The translations under genes and the position numbers were made by a program. The notes under the pieces were generated by a model. It did not search any database. It saw only the letters and a program-made list of their open reading frames with translations, and was not told where the DNA came from. From Herbaspirillum rhizosphaerae_A (GTDB lineage: Bacteria > Pseudomonadota > Gammaproteobacteria > Burkholderiales > Burkholderiaceae_D), in NCBI RefSeq assembly GCF_046025915.1, contig NZ_JAQQFR010000003.1:372001-436000 (forward strand): 64,000 nucleotides of DNA. Reading direction: 5' to 3'. Positions 42,765 through 51,899 of the stretch are shown here, piece after piece. How positions within the stretch are numbered: the stretch's first letter is position 1; every line of letters starts with the position of its first letter.

Positions 42765-43019
42765 TTATTTTGCTGGTGCTGCGTCAGCTGGCTTAGCGTC
42801 AGCTGCTGGTGCTGCAGGAGCAGCGTCAGCTGGCTTAGCATCAGCTGCTGGAGCTGCAGGAGCTGCGTCAGCTGGCTTTGCATCAGCAGCAGGAGCTGCT
42901 GGTGCTGCTGCTGGAGCTTCAGCTGCTGGAGCTGGTGCAGGTGCAGGAGCTTCTTCTTTTTTACCGCAAGCAGCCAGGGCAACAGCCAACAACGATGCGA
43001 TCAACAGAGTCTTTGTCAT
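42765..43019 (-). CDS. Small Ala/Pro-rich lipoprotein with tandem repeats
   Basis: 84 residues. The signal peptide MTKTLLIASLLAVALAAC ends in a lipobox (Cys18), followed by GKKEEAPAPAPAPAAEA. Three exact 14-residue units of APAADAKPADAAPA type follow, encoded by 42-bp DNA repeats. GAAGGAA sits 7 nt before the ATG. The mature part has no aromatic residue and only Lys, Asp and Glu charges, so it is probably an extended periplasmic or outer-membrane spacer. I know no function. Confidence 0.85.
   Translation of the reverse strand: MTKTLLIASLLAVALAACGKKEEAPAPAPAPAAEAPAAAPAAPAADAKPADAAPAAPAADAKPADAAPAAPAADAKPADAAPAK
42777..42903 (-). repeat. Three tandem 42-bp units within the lipoprotein gene
   Basis: On the plus strand GCGTCAGCTGGCTT recurs at 42781, 42823 and 42865, an exact 42-bp period. 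Copy number is likely to vary between strains. Confidence 0.85.
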
Positions 43020-43302
43020 GAATATTCCTTCAATAATAATCAAAATTTTGCGATGAATAATTACCGGTAATTATCGCTCTATAGGATGTTTTCGCCGTCT
43101 CACACGTTCGCTTAACAACGAAAGCTTTCCAGCCCGATATTATAGCCACTTTTTCCAGAAATCACATGCGAATTATTCTTTTCTGTAAGAATTTGTAAGA
43201 TTGTCGGAAATCCAGTCAGCTTGTCGTCAGCCCTTTATTCATGCAGGTTTCCGGGATTCTGGTCTATCCCGAAAAACAGAAAACGATCAATTTTTAAGCT
43301 TG

Positions 43303-44427
43303 TTAAGACAGCTCAAGCCAGCCGTCTTCATACCAGTTGTGAAAGGCCTCCATCACATCCGCAGAAGCATGTTGCAAGGTGCTTTTATCCAGGCGACGTT
43401 CATCGGCCAGTACGCTCAGCACCGCTTTGTCGGCGCGGCCGACCCCAAACGATTCGCCATTGATGAACACATGCTTGCCGCGATACAGCATCTGTGTTTT
43501 GCGCGAGAGCTTGAGCCCGCGCTTGTTTGCGGCTTGTGCGAAGCGCGCCGGAGTCAGCGATTTTTCGGCCGGTTCAAAGAAAACCGTGGCCTTAGGCTCC
43601 GATAAATACTCGCCGAGGAAGATCGTGATGTCGTCGTCGGTGAAGCGCATTTTGTTGATCTCATCGGTCACCTGCGACAGCAATTCCTCAGGCAGTTGCG
43701 CCGGATGCTTGGCCGGTGTCAGCGCAGGATCGGCATAGCGTCCCGGCAAATCGATCGAGTCAGCCATGAATTGCAGGAAGGCTTCGCCCAGTTCCTGGAA
43801 GGCAGGTGCGCGGAAACCGATCGAATAGGTCATGCACTCGCCCACGGCAACGCCATCGTGCGCATATTGCGGTGGCAGATACAACATATCGCCCGGTTCC
43901 AGCACGAATTCCTGCTCCGACTTGAAGTTCTTCAGAATCTTCAAGGGCTTACCATCCACCAGCGACAAGTCTTTTTGCGCGCTGATGCGCCAGCGGCGCT
44001 GGCCATGCGCTTGCAGCAGAAACACGTCGTAGGAGTCGAAATGCGGACCAACACCGCCGCCATCGCTGGCGTAGCTGATCATCAGGTCATCGAGACGCGC
44101 ATCGGGGATGAAGCGGAACTGGCGCAGCAAGTCGTCAGCCGCATCGTCATGCAGATTCACACCTTGTACCAGCATGGTCCATTCTTTTTGTTTCAGCGCC
44201 GGCAGTTTGGTCAGCGGACCGTGTTCCATTTTCCAATCGTCGCCGTTTTGCTGGATCAGGCGCGACTCGACATCATCACGCGATGCCATGTCGAACAGCG
44301 CCTGGCGCGACAGCAGCGGCTTGAAGCCGGGAATAGCCTGGCGGATCAGTAAAGGTTTCTTGTGCCAGTAATCGCGCAGGAAGGTGGCGGGACTGATGTC
44401 GCCGAGCAGAGTCAGGGTATTTTTCAT
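43303..44427 (-). CDS. roxA: Cupin/JmjC-type ribosomal oxygenase, RoxA (YcfD)-like
   Basis: 374 residues. YcfD hydroxylates an arginine of ribosomal protein L16 using Fe(II) and 2-oxoglutarate. The N-terminal WHKKPLLIRQAIPGF, then VGPHFDSYDVFLLQAHGQRR with the HxD iron ligands, the third histidine in YLPPQYAHDGVAVGE, and the C-terminal winged-helix-like domain fit the family. The ATG at 44427 (MKNTLTLLGDI) agrees with homologues; a longer open frame upstream is non-coding. It is divergent from slyD. Confidence 0.9.
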   Translation of the reverse strand: MKNTLTLLGDISPATFLRDYWHKKPLLIRQAIPGFKPLLSRQALFDMASRDDVESRLIQQNGDDWKMEHGPLTKLPALKQKEWTMLVQGVNLHDDAADDLLRQFRFIPDARLDDLMISYASDGGGVGPHFDSYDVFLLQAHGQRRWRISAQKDLSLVDGKPLKILKNFKSEQEFVLEPGDMLYLPPQYAHDGVAVGECMTYSIGFRAPAFQELGEAFLQFMADSIDLPGRYADPALTPAKHPAQLPEELLSQVTDEINKMRFTDDDITIFLGEYLSEPKATVFFEPAEKSLTPARFAQAANKRGLKLSRKTQMLYRGKHVFINGESFGVGRADKAVLSVLADERRLDKSTLQHASADVMEAFHNWYEDGWLELS

Positions 44428-44737
44428 GGCGACATTATAGAGCGCAATGCCTGAGCGTACGCAGCCTTGGACGTAGAAGCCGGCGCCGTTTCGGCGAGCT
44501 TGCCTGCATGTCAACGAAAGCAGACGCACATGCCCGGCGCAGGTAATGACAATAGCGGCGAAAGGGTATAATTCGGCTTGCAGATTGCAGTACATTCCCA
44601 TGTCATGCCTTCTCGGGCTTGCACCAGAATACGGCCCTCGCAGCATAAGCAAAAACGTAGCAGGTTGTCGCCGGTTTAACCGGCGCTTCACCAGACCTGC
44701 AATGACCGATGAACCAGAACCAAGAGAAGGGGCATAC
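44428..44737. promoter_or_regulatory. 310-bp divergent region between roxA and slyD
   Basis: No gene is seen. For slyD a perfect TATAAT lies at 44567-44572, with ATGACA (44546-44551) as a poor, close -35, leaving a leader of about 160 nt. The roxA promoter on the other strand could not be placed. Confidence 0.4.
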
Positions 44738-45292
44738 ATGAAGATTGCCAAAAATACCGTCGTTTCCGTCAAGTACAAACTGTCCGACGCGCAAGGCCAA
44801 CTGATCGAAGAAAGCCAGGAGCCGATGGTCTATCTGCACGGCGGTTACGAAAACACGCTGCCGAAGATCGAAGAAGCGCTGGACGGCCAGGAAAACGGCT
44901 ATAACGTGACTATTCAAGTCGAGCCGGCAGATGCCTTCGGCGAATACGACGCAGAGCTGGTCAAGATCGAGCCAAAGAATCGTCTGCCGTCGCCGATCGA
45001 AGTCGGCATGCAGTTTGAAGGTTCGCCGGACGACGAGAACCAGGCAGCGGTGATCTTTACCGTGACTGAAATCGCTGACGACAAGGTTGTCCTTGACGGC
45101 AATCATCCGCTGGCCGGTATCGCACTGCGCTTCGATCTGAACGTCATCGAAGTGCGCGAAGCGACCGAAGAAGAAATCCAGCACCAGCACGTGCACGGCC
45201 CACACGGCCATCACCATCATGACCACGGTCACGATCACGGTGGTGACGATGGTGACGAAGGTGATCACTTCCGCAGCCAGCCGATTCACTAA
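44738..45292 (+). CDS. slyD: FKBP-type peptidyl-prolyl isomerase SlyD
   Basis: 184 residues. The FKBP part (VSVKYKLSDAQGQLIEESQE, PKIEEALDGQENG) encloses an insert-in-flap chaperone domain (DAFGEYDAELVKIEPKNRLP). The C-terminal tail is rich in His and Asp (HGPHGHHHHDHGHDHGGDD) and binds nickel in E. coli SlyD, where it helps hydrogenase maturation. AGAAGGGG lies about 6 nt before the ATG at 44738, which settles the start. A terminator follows. Confidence 0.94.
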   Translation: MKIAKNTVVSVKYKLSDAQGQLIEESQEPMVYLHGGYENTLPKIEEALDGQENGYNVTIQVEPADAFGEYDAELVKIEPKNRLPSPIEVGMQFEGSPDDENQAAVIFTVTEIADDKVVLDGNHPLAGIALRFDLNVIEVREATEEEIQHQHVHGPHGHHHHDHGHDHGGDDGDEGDHFRSQPIH

Positions 45293-45301
45293 AAATCGGA
45301 T

Positions 45302-45330
45302 AAAAAACGCAGCTCAGGCTGCGTTTTTTT
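45302..45330 (+). terminator. Rho-independent terminator of slyD
   Basis: AACGCAGC-TCAG-GCTGCGTT with an A run before and TTTTTT after. Confidence 0.88.
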
Positions 45331-45357
45331 ATAGGCGTTTCAATCTCAAACACGTCA

Positions 45358-45387
45358 TCCGTCGTCCTGACGAAAGTCAGGGCCTAG
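45358..45387. repeat. Short palindromic intergenic repeat, copy 1
   Basis: CGTCGTCCTGACGAAAGTCAGG: CCTGAC-GAAA-GTCAGG hairpin in the same frame as the CGTCGTCCxxxCGAAxGxxxGG units at 60655, 60806, 62941 and 63005. Confidence 0.65.
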
Positions 45388-45456
45388 TGATGTATCGGCG
45401 TTCGGGGAAAGCAAGAAAAAAGCGATCTGACGAGCATGCTCATGAGTCCGCACGGA

Positions 45457-46404
45457 CTACTGTGAAGCCGGCGCCGATTTCGTCTCGTTAGCCAGCGTGA
45501 AGAGATTTGGCTTGCTATTGTCGACTGCAAATTTCGACCATCCAGATGCTACGCCGATGCTGCCCAGATTGCGGCGCCAGAGTATGCCGGCGTTGGATTC
45601 GTTCTTCAGATTCTCTCCATGCACCAGCAAGACTTTGCCGCGGAATTCGCCAGCCAGCGTCGTGATGCGCTGGCGTGTTTCGGAGAAGCCATCGCGTTGC
45701 CCGCGCAGCAGAAAGGGGCGCTGGCTTGGTTGCGCCAGTGGATTGCCGTCGGTGAACAGTACGATGCCAGCCATCTTCCTTTGCGTGGCGAAGGTGAACA
45801 GGCGTTGCAGCCAGTCTTTGTTGGCGATCAGGCGGTCTTCAAATTCGCTGTTGCGGCCGCCATCGGGCAAGAAGTGATTGTTTGCGGAAGGCAGATTGAC
45901 CGTCGCAAACAGGACGTTGCCGAACTCCCAGCGCGCGTTCTCGGTATAGCCGCGAAATTTCGGTGTCACCGACTGGCGGAATAGCGGTACCTTGCTCGCG
46001 CCGAATGAAAATTCATCGGGGAAGAACAGGTCGCGTACGCGGTTAAGGCGTTCGATGGCGATCGAACCGTTCTTGTTGCGGCAACCGACCCAGTCGCTGG
46101 CAGCGAGCGAAACGATGACGCCGTTCTCTGCTTCCTTGAGTAAATCGCGGCGTTCGCTGTAGAGTGTATCGCTGCACGGCTCTGCCGCCGATTTGATGCC
46201 GTTGACGACGACGAAGGCGAGGTTGTCGGCATCGCTTTCGCTCAGTGCCTTGCTGAGCACTGCGCCATCCGGATTGCCGGAAAAAGAATGGCCGACTACG
46301 CCGAACTGAAAGCTGTCTTGCGCCGTCGCCGCTTGCATCGCCGTGCTGATGAGCACAGCGGTGGCAAAGGCGAATGCGCGCAAGGGCTTCAGCCTCAGTT
46401 TCAT
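45457..46404 (-). CDS. Secreted metallophosphoesterase-like protein with degenerate metal site
   Basis: 315 residues with a signal peptide (1-28, ends ATAQ or AMQA). The order of segments matches a known family of secreted calcineurin-like phosphoesterases: FGVVGHSFSG, VVVNGIKSAAEPC, ERRDLL, SLAASDWVGC, ERLNRVRDLFFP, NARWEFGNVLFATVNLP and VLLVHGE. In active members these read GDTPY-, HVGDIK-, PGDNEW- and HGDTH-like. Here the Asp, Asp, Asn and final His ligands are replaced (GHS, NGI, ASDW, HGEN). It is probably a non-catalytic family member. It overlaps the mutS stop by 4 bp (ATGA), so the two are translationally coupled. Family assignment is from memory of motifs. Confidence 0.6.
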   Translation of the reverse strand: MKLRLKPLRAFAFATAVLISTAMQAATAQDSFQFGVVGHSFSGNPDGAVLSKALSESDADNLAFVVVNGIKSAAEPCSDTLYSERRDLLKEAENGVIVSLAASDWVGCRNKNGSIAIERLNRVRDLFFPDEFSFGASKVPLFRQSVTPKFRGYTENARWEFGNVLFATVNLPSANNHFLPDGGRNSEFEDRLIANKDWLQRLFTFATQRKMAGIVLFTDGNPLAQPSQRPFLLRGQRDGFSETRQRITTLAGEFRGKVLLVHGENLKNESNAGILWRRNLGSIGVASGWSKFAVDNSKPNLFTLANETKSAPASQ

Positions 46405-49100
46405 GCACTACCCAGTTGCTTGAGGCGGTACAGCGCTTCCAGTGCCTGACGCGGCGTCATGGCATCCGGATCGATATCCGCCAATGCCTCAGCCACTGCC
46501 AGTGCAGCAGGATCGACGGCTGCGGACGAGACCTCATCATCCGCGTCGTCATCTGCAGCATTATGGGACTGTGTGCTGAACAAATCGAACTGCGGCGTTG
46601 TCTGCACCGATTGCGTTTCCAATGCAGTCAGATGCTTGCGCGCAGCGCGGATCACGGGCGTCGGTACACCGGCCAGTTGCGCCACCTGCAAGCCGTAGCT
46701 TTGCGAAGCCGGGCCGGCTTGCACCGCATGCAGGAAGACGATGCTGTCCTTGTGTTCCACCGCCGACAGATGCACGTTGGAAGCGCTCGGATGTATTTCC
46801 GGTAATTGCGTCAGCTCGAAGTAGTGCGTCGCGAACAGCGTGAAGCTGCGCGTCACATCGATAAGATGCTTGGCGATCGCCCATGCCAGCGCGAGGCCGT
46901 CGAAGGTTGATGTCCCGCGGCCGACTTCGTCCATCAGCACCAGCGAATTTTCGGTCGCGTTGTTGAGGATGGAAGCCGACTCCGTCATTTCCACCATGAA
47001 GGTAGAACGGCCGCCAGCCAGATCGTCGGCGGCACCGATACGGGTGAAGATACGGTCGATCGGGCCGATCGTCGCGCTGGTCGCCGGCACGAAGCTGCCG
47101 ATATAAGCCAGCAGCGTGATCAGCGCCACCTGGCGCATGAAGGTCGATTTACCGCCCATGTTGGGGCCGGTAATCAGCAACAGCTTGCGGTCGGCACTGA
47201 AGGCGCAATCGTTGGCGATGAAGCGCTCGATCTGGTTTTCCACCACCGGATGGCGGCCTTGCTCGATCAGGATGGTCGGCTCGGTTACCAGTTGCGGCGC
47301 GCACCAGTTGTTGCGCGCGGCATGATCGGCCAGCGCCACCAGCGTATCGAGCTGCGCCAGCGCATGCGCGATAGCTTGCAGCGTAACGATGTGCGGCGCC
47401 AGATCCTGCAGCAGTTGTTCGTAGAGGAATTTCTCGCGCGACAGGGCGCGCTCCTGCGCCGACAGGGCCTTGTCTTCGAAGGCTTTCAGTTCCGGCGTGA
47501 TGTAGCGTTCAGCGTTCTTGAGTGTCTGACGGCGGCGATAGTCGTCCGGCACCTTGTCGGTCTGTCCGTGCGTAACTTCGATGTAGAAGCCGTGCACCTT
47601 GTTGTATTCGACGCGCAGATTGGCGATGCCGGTACGGGCACGTTCACGGGTTTCCAGATCGATCAGGAACTGCCCGGCGTTTTCCGACAGGCCGCGCAGC
47701 TCATCGAGATCTGCATCGAAGCCCCGTGCGATCACACCGCCGTCGCGCACCATGGCGGCTGGTTCCAGCATGATGGCGCGTTCTAGCAAGTCGACGCATT
47801 CGGTCGGTGTTGCCAGCGCTTCGTGCAATTCCAGCAGAAGAGGGGCATCCGCATCGCGGCTACACATGGCGACGTAATTGCGCAGCGAACCGAGCTGCTG
47901 CAAACCGGCGCGCAAGCCGGCCAGGTCGCGCGGACGCGCCGACAGCAAAGCGATGCGGGTGGTGATGCGTTCGATATCCGGCACGGCGGCCAGCGTTGCC
48001 GACAAGCCCGAGCAGGCATCGGTGCGCATCAAGGCATTGATGGCGGCATGGCGTGCTCGAGCGATATTCTGATCGCGCCGCGCATGGTGCAGCCAGTGGC
48101 GCAGCAGGCGCGAACCCATCGCCGTACGGCAATGGTCGAGCAGCGAAAACAGCGTAGGTGCCAGCGCGTTGGCGTCTTGCGCACGGATGGTTTCGGTCAG
48201 TTCCAGGTTGCGGCGGGTGGAGGCGTCGAGGCCGATGAATTCGTTTTCCGATTCCACGGTCAGGGCGCGTACGTGTTGCAGGCCCTTGCCTTGCGTTGAT
48301 TGGGCGTAGCGCAGCAGTGCGCCACCGGCGCCGATGGCGGCCGTCATGCCTTCTGCGCCGAAGCCATTCAATGTGGCTACCGAGAGTTGATCCAGCAACG
48401 CCTTTTCGCCGCTCGGCAAATCGAAATGCCAGTCCGGCACGGTCGTCGGCTTGCTGCTCAGAATGTGGGTATAAGAGGCCGCTTCCGTATCCGCGACCAG
48501 CGTTTCAGCCGGTGAGATGCGTTCCAGTTCCTGCTTCAGACGCGCTTCCAGCAATGCCGGTTCGACGCTGAACTCCATCAGCTTGAGCGCGCCGCTGGCC
48601 ATTGACAACCAGGCCAGACCGACCGTGACGGTTTTGCGTTGCTTGCCGGAGGCGACGTTCATCGCCAGCAGCGGCCGTTCGGATTTTTCTGGCAACAGAT
48701 CAGAATCGGTCAGCGTGCCCGGCGTGATCACGCGCACCACCTTGCGTTCGACCGGGCCTTTGCTGGTTGCGGGGTCGCCGATCTGTTCGCAGATCGCCAC
48801 CGATTCGCCCAACTTGATCAGCTTGACCAGATATTGGTCGGCCGAATGAAACGGGATGCCTGCCATCTTGATCGGCGAACCGTTGGACGAACCACGTTGG
48901 GTCAGCGTGATACCCATCAGGCGCGAAGCTTTTTCTGCGTCATCGAAGAACAGTTCGTAGAAGTCGCCCATGCGGTAGAACACCAGTGTGTTCGGATGAT
49001 CTGCCTTGATGCGCAGATACTGAACCATCATGGGAGTGTGCTTCTCGGCGCCGGTGCTGCCCGGGTCGGATTCAACGTTGGATTTTTGGTGTTTGGTCAT
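46401..49100 (-). CDS. mutS: DNA mismatch repair protein MutS
   Basis: 899 residues, slightly longer than E. coli MutS (853). The mismatch-reading Phe-x-Glu lies in YRMGDFYELFFDDA (about 43-55, with FYE). Connector, lever and clamp domains follow. The ATPase domain has Walker A GPNMGGKSTFMRQ, Walker B LVLMDEVGRGTSTFDG and the ATHYFELTQL switch. A C-terminal tetramerisation-like segment ends the protein. The acidic stretch around AADDDADDEVSSAAVDPAAL is an insertion before it. Confidence 0.96.
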   Translation of the reverse strand: MTKHQKSNVESDPGSTGAEKHTPMMVQYLRIKADHPNTLVFYRMGDFYELFFDDAEKASRLMGITLTQRGSSNGSPIKMAGIPFHSADQYLVKLIKLGESVAICEQIGDPATSKGPVERKVVRVITPGTLTDSDLLPEKSERPLLAMNVASGKQRKTVTVGLAWLSMASGALKLMEFSVEPALLEARLKQELERISPAETLVADTEAASYTHILSSKPTTVPDWHFDLPSGEKALLDQLSVATLNGFGAEGMTAAIGAGGALLRYAQSTQGKGLQHVRALTVESENEFIGLDASTRRNLELTETIRAQDANALAPTLFSLLDHCRTAMGSRLLRHWLHHARRDQNIARARHAAINALMRTDACSGLSATLAAVPDIERITTRIALLSARPRDLAGLRAGLQQLGSLRNYVAMCSRDADAPLLLELHEALATPTECVDLLERAIMLEPAAMVRDGGVIARGFDADLDELRGLSENAGQFLIDLETRERARTGIANLRVEYNKVHGFYIEVTHGQTDKVPDDYRRRQTLKNAERYITPELKAFEDKALSAQERALSREKFLYEQLLQDLAPHIVTLQAIAHALAQLDTLVALADHAARNNWCAPQLVTEPTILIEQGRHPVVENQIERFIANDCAFSADRKLLLITGPNMGGKSTFMRQVALITLLAYIGSFVPATSATIGPIDRIFTRIGAADDLAGGRSTFMVEMTESASILNNATENSLVLMDEVGRGTSTFDGLALAWAIAKHLIDVTRSFTLFATHYFELTQLPEIHPSASNVHLSAVEHKDSIVFLHAVQAGPASQSYGLQVAQLAGVPTPVIRAARKHLTALETQSVQTTPQFDLFSTQSHNAADDDADDEVSSAAVDPAALAVAEALADIDPDAMTPRQALEALYRLKQLGSA

Positions 49101-49279
49101 TCAGTCAATTGCTGACGCTGCATCGTTGAAGCGGTGCCGGCGTCGTCCTGCGATTAGGTTTTGGCGATCTGCCATTTTACCGCGAGCAGCAGCGCGAGAC
49201 GAGGCGCATCTTGGATTGGGTTTGCCGAGGCAATTGAGGTGGGGTTGTTTTAAATGCAATTCAATGTTGGTCCAGGGAA

Positions 49280-49313
49280 CAAAAAAGGGCGAACAACTTG
49301 CGCTATTCGCCCC
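49280..49313 (-). terminator. Rho-independent terminator of guaD
   Basis: Read on the minus strand, GGGCGAA and TTCGCCC enclose a 12-nt loop and are followed by six T. Confidence 0.8.
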
Positions 49314-49356
49314 AACTCCTCAAAGAAACCTTTTGCTAAGTCAGCGTATTAACGCT

Positions 49357-50655
49357 TCAACGTGTATGCACGCAAGCGCCTGCTGAATAAGTCGCCGCAA
49401 TCGCGCGGTCGTCGGCCAGGATTGCCAGTGCAAACAGTTGCTCTTCCAGGCTGTCCGTGGTGGCGCTGCGGCGTGCCAGCAGCGGCGTCGCCTTCGGATC
49501 GAGTACGATGAAGTCAGCGTCGCAACCGGCTGCAAAATTGCCGATCGTTCCTTCCAGTTGCAGTGCGCGCGCACCGCCCAGCGTCGCCATGTAGAACATC
49601 CGTTGCGCCGCCAGATGCGTACCGGCCATGCGGCCGACCTTGTACAGCTCATTCATCGTCTGCAGCATCGAGAAGCTGGTGCCGCCGCCCACATCGGTTG
49701 CAAGCGACACCGGCATGCGCAGCTTGTCGGCATTGGCAAAATCGAACAGGCCGCTGCCGAGGAACAGGTTGGATGTCGGGCACACCGTCGCCACTGATTG
49801 CGTCGCCGCCATACGCGCGCGGTCGGCGTCGTCCAGCCAGATGCAGTGGGCATACAGCGCACGTTCGCGCATCAGGCCGTACTGGTCGTAGACGTCGAGA
49901 TAGCTGCGGCTGTCGGGGAAGAGCTCCTTGACCCATTTCACTTCATCGGTGTTTTCGGCAACGTGTGTCTGGATGTAGGTGTCGCGGTATTGCGTCGCCA
50001 GTTCGCCGGCCAGCTTCAATTGCGCCGGTGTCGAGGTCGGTGCAAAACGCACGGTGATGGCGTAATGCTGGCGGCCCTTGTTGTGCCAGCGATGGATCAG
50101 CTCTTCGGTTTCGCGCGCGCCGCTTTCGGCGGTATCGCGCAGGAAATCCGGCGCGTTGCGATCCATCAGGCATTTGCCGGCCACCATGCGCAGGTTCAGT
50201 TCGCTGCTGCGGGTGAAGAAGGCATCGACCGATTGCGGATGCACGGTGCAATACACCGCGGCCGTAGTGGTGCCGTTGCGCAGCAGCTCAGCAAGGAAGA
50301 AGTCAGCCACTTCGCTGGCGTGTTCGCCGCTCTCAAAGCGACGTTCGGCCGGGAAGGTGTAAGTGTTCAGCCACGGCAGCAAGCCCGGTGCGGGCGAGCC
50401 GATGATGTCGGTTTGCGGATAGTGGACGTGGGTATCGATAAAACCGGGCGTGATGATCTTGCCGCGGTAGTCATGCAGCTCACAGTCAGCGGGCAGGGAA
50501 GCGGACAGCTTGCTGTAATCGCCGGCCGCGACGATCTTGCCGTCGGCGACGATCAGGAGGCCGTCGCCATGCCATTGCGTAGCATGTTCATCGAAGGCGG
50601 GGTCGTTGCTGAAATGGAGCAGGCTGGCGCGATAGGCTTGCACGTGGGAAGTCAT
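49357..50655 (-). CDS. guaD: Guanine deaminase
   Basis: 432 residues, amidohydrolase family; converts guanine to xanthine and ammonia. The zinc motif is GFIDTHVHYPQTDIIGSPAP (HxH), with WLNTYTFPAERRF typical of GuaD. HVAENTDEVKW, YAHCIWLDDADRARMA and ATDVGGGTSFSML supply the other ligands and catalytic residues. It is the last gene of the minus-strand purine set, 127 bp after xdhC. Its product feeds xanthine dehydrogenase. Confidence 0.93.
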   Translation of the reverse strand: MTSHVQAYRASLLHFSNDPAFDEHATQWHGDGLLIVADGKIVAAGDYSKLSASLPADCELHDYRGKIITPGFIDTHVHYPQTDIIGSPAPGLLPWLNTYTFPAERRFESGEHASEVADFFLAELLRNGTTTAAVYCTVHPQSVDAFFTRSSELNLRMVAGKCLMDRNAPDFLRDTAESGARETEELIHRWHNKGRQHYAITVRFAPTSTPAQLKLAGELATQYRDTYIQTHVAENTDEVKWVKELFPDSRSYLDVYDQYGLMRERALYAHCIWLDDADRARMAATQSVATVCPTSNLFLGSGLFDFANADKLRMPVSLATDVGGGTSFSMLQTMNELYKVGRMAGTHLAAQRMFYMATLGGARALQLEGTIGNFAAGCDADFIVLDPKATPLLARRSATTDSLEEQLFALAILADDRAIAATYSAGACVHTR

Positions 50656-50782
50656 GATGATCCTTTTAGGCTATTCAGTTGCGTGCTGCCCCGCATAGGC
50701 GCGAGCGGCAACTGCGACAACTGAATGATAACGTTATGGGTGCTGGAACAGATACTGCTGAGGCGACGGTCCGGTTGTCCTT

Positions 50783-51874
50783 TTAGCTCCGGCCGTCCAG
50801 CATCTGTGTGGCCAGCTTCGCCTTGAACTTGCGATCCGGCTGTTGAAAGCGGATTTCCCATAACTGCATCAGTTGCGCCACCACCGCGATTGCGATGCTG
50901 GCGGGTTCCTTGCCATAGATGCCCGGAATGCCGATCGGGCAGGTCATCTTGTTCAACTGCTCTTCTGTGATGCCGCGATCGAGCAGGCGATGTTCGAATT
51001 GCTTGCGCTTGGTCTGCGAGCCGATCAGGCCGTACCAGCCGATGTCGGCACGTTTCAGGATGCGTTCGCTCAATTGCTGGTCCAGCGCGTGGCTGTGCGT
51101 CATGACGAGGAAGTACGCCCCCGGCTCAGCCAGATCAACGACAGCATTGGGCACGTCAGTGGCCTCAACCGTTACCTGCATCGGCAGATCGACTGGGAAC
51201 ATGTCTTCGCGCTCATCCACCCACAGCACGCGGCAGGGCAGCGTCGCCAGCACGCGCACGATGGCCGCGCCGACATGGCCGGCGCCAAACAGGACCACCT
51301 GCGGCTGATGTGCGCGGCAGCGGTCCAGCAGCCAGCGGCGGCCGTAACGGTCTTCCGCGACGTGAGTATTGCCGGCGTTGCGGAACATCGTTGCGTCGAG
51401 GCCATTGTCGGGCGCGCTCAGGTCGCAGACTTCGCCCTCCAGTTCGTACAGCAGCGTCGGCTCGTCAGCTTCCAGCGCAACTGCACGCCAGACGTCGACG
51501 CCATTGCGCCAGTGGTGTTCGAGTTCGCCCAGCATCGCGCCGGTGCGTGCATCGCTGTGTTGATCGATACGTTCAAAAGCGAGAAAAACCACACCGCCGC
51601 AGCATTGGCCCAGACTCGGTCCAAGCGCGATGCGTTCGAATTTACGCGTGCCGGAGAATGCCGCCGGATCAGCGTTCAACATGTCACGTGCAATCTGCGC
51701 CGCACGCCATTCCAGATGACCGCCGCCGATGGTGTCGTACTGGCCGTCGGCCGTAAACACCATGCGCGCACCCGCCTCGCGCGGCGTCGACCCTTGAATG
51801 GTCGCTACCGTTACCAGCACTGCCGGGGTGGCGGTGCTGTGCAAGTCCTTGAGTGCGGCAAGCCAAGTAGTCAT
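50783..51874 (-). CDS. xdhC: Xanthine dehydrogenase accessory protein XdhC
   Basis: 363 residues. The N-terminal XdhC/CoxI domain carries VATIQGSTPREAGARMVF and GGGHLEWRAAQIA. The C-terminal Rossmann domain has VVLFGAGHVGAAIVRVLATL and, later, GLIGSQTKRKQFEHRLLDRG and CPIGIPGIYGKEPASIAIAV. XdhC binds the molybdenum cofactor, helps its sulphuration and inserts it into XdhB. It is somewhat longer than the commonest form (about 280-330). It starts 25 bp after xdhB. Confidence 0.92.
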   Translation of the reverse strand: MTTWLAALKDLHSTATPAVLVTVATIQGSTPREAGARMVFTADGQYDTIGGGHLEWRAAQIARDMLNADPAAFSGTRKFERIALGPSLGQCCGGVVFLAFERIDQHSDARTGAMLGELEHHWRNGVDVWRAVALEADEPTLLYELEGEVCDLSAPDNGLDATMFRNAGNTHVAEDRYGRRWLLDRCRAHQPQVVLFGAGHVGAAIVRVLATLPCRVLWVDEREDMFPVDLPMQVTVEATDVPNAVVDLAEPGAYFLVMTHSHALDQQLSERILKRADIGWYGLIGSQTKRKQFEHRLLDRGITEEQLNKMTCPIGIPGIYGKEPASIAIAVVAQLMQLWEIRFQQPDRKFKAKLATQMLDGRS

Positions 51875-51899
51875 GAATTCTCCAGGTAAATCGGAAACC

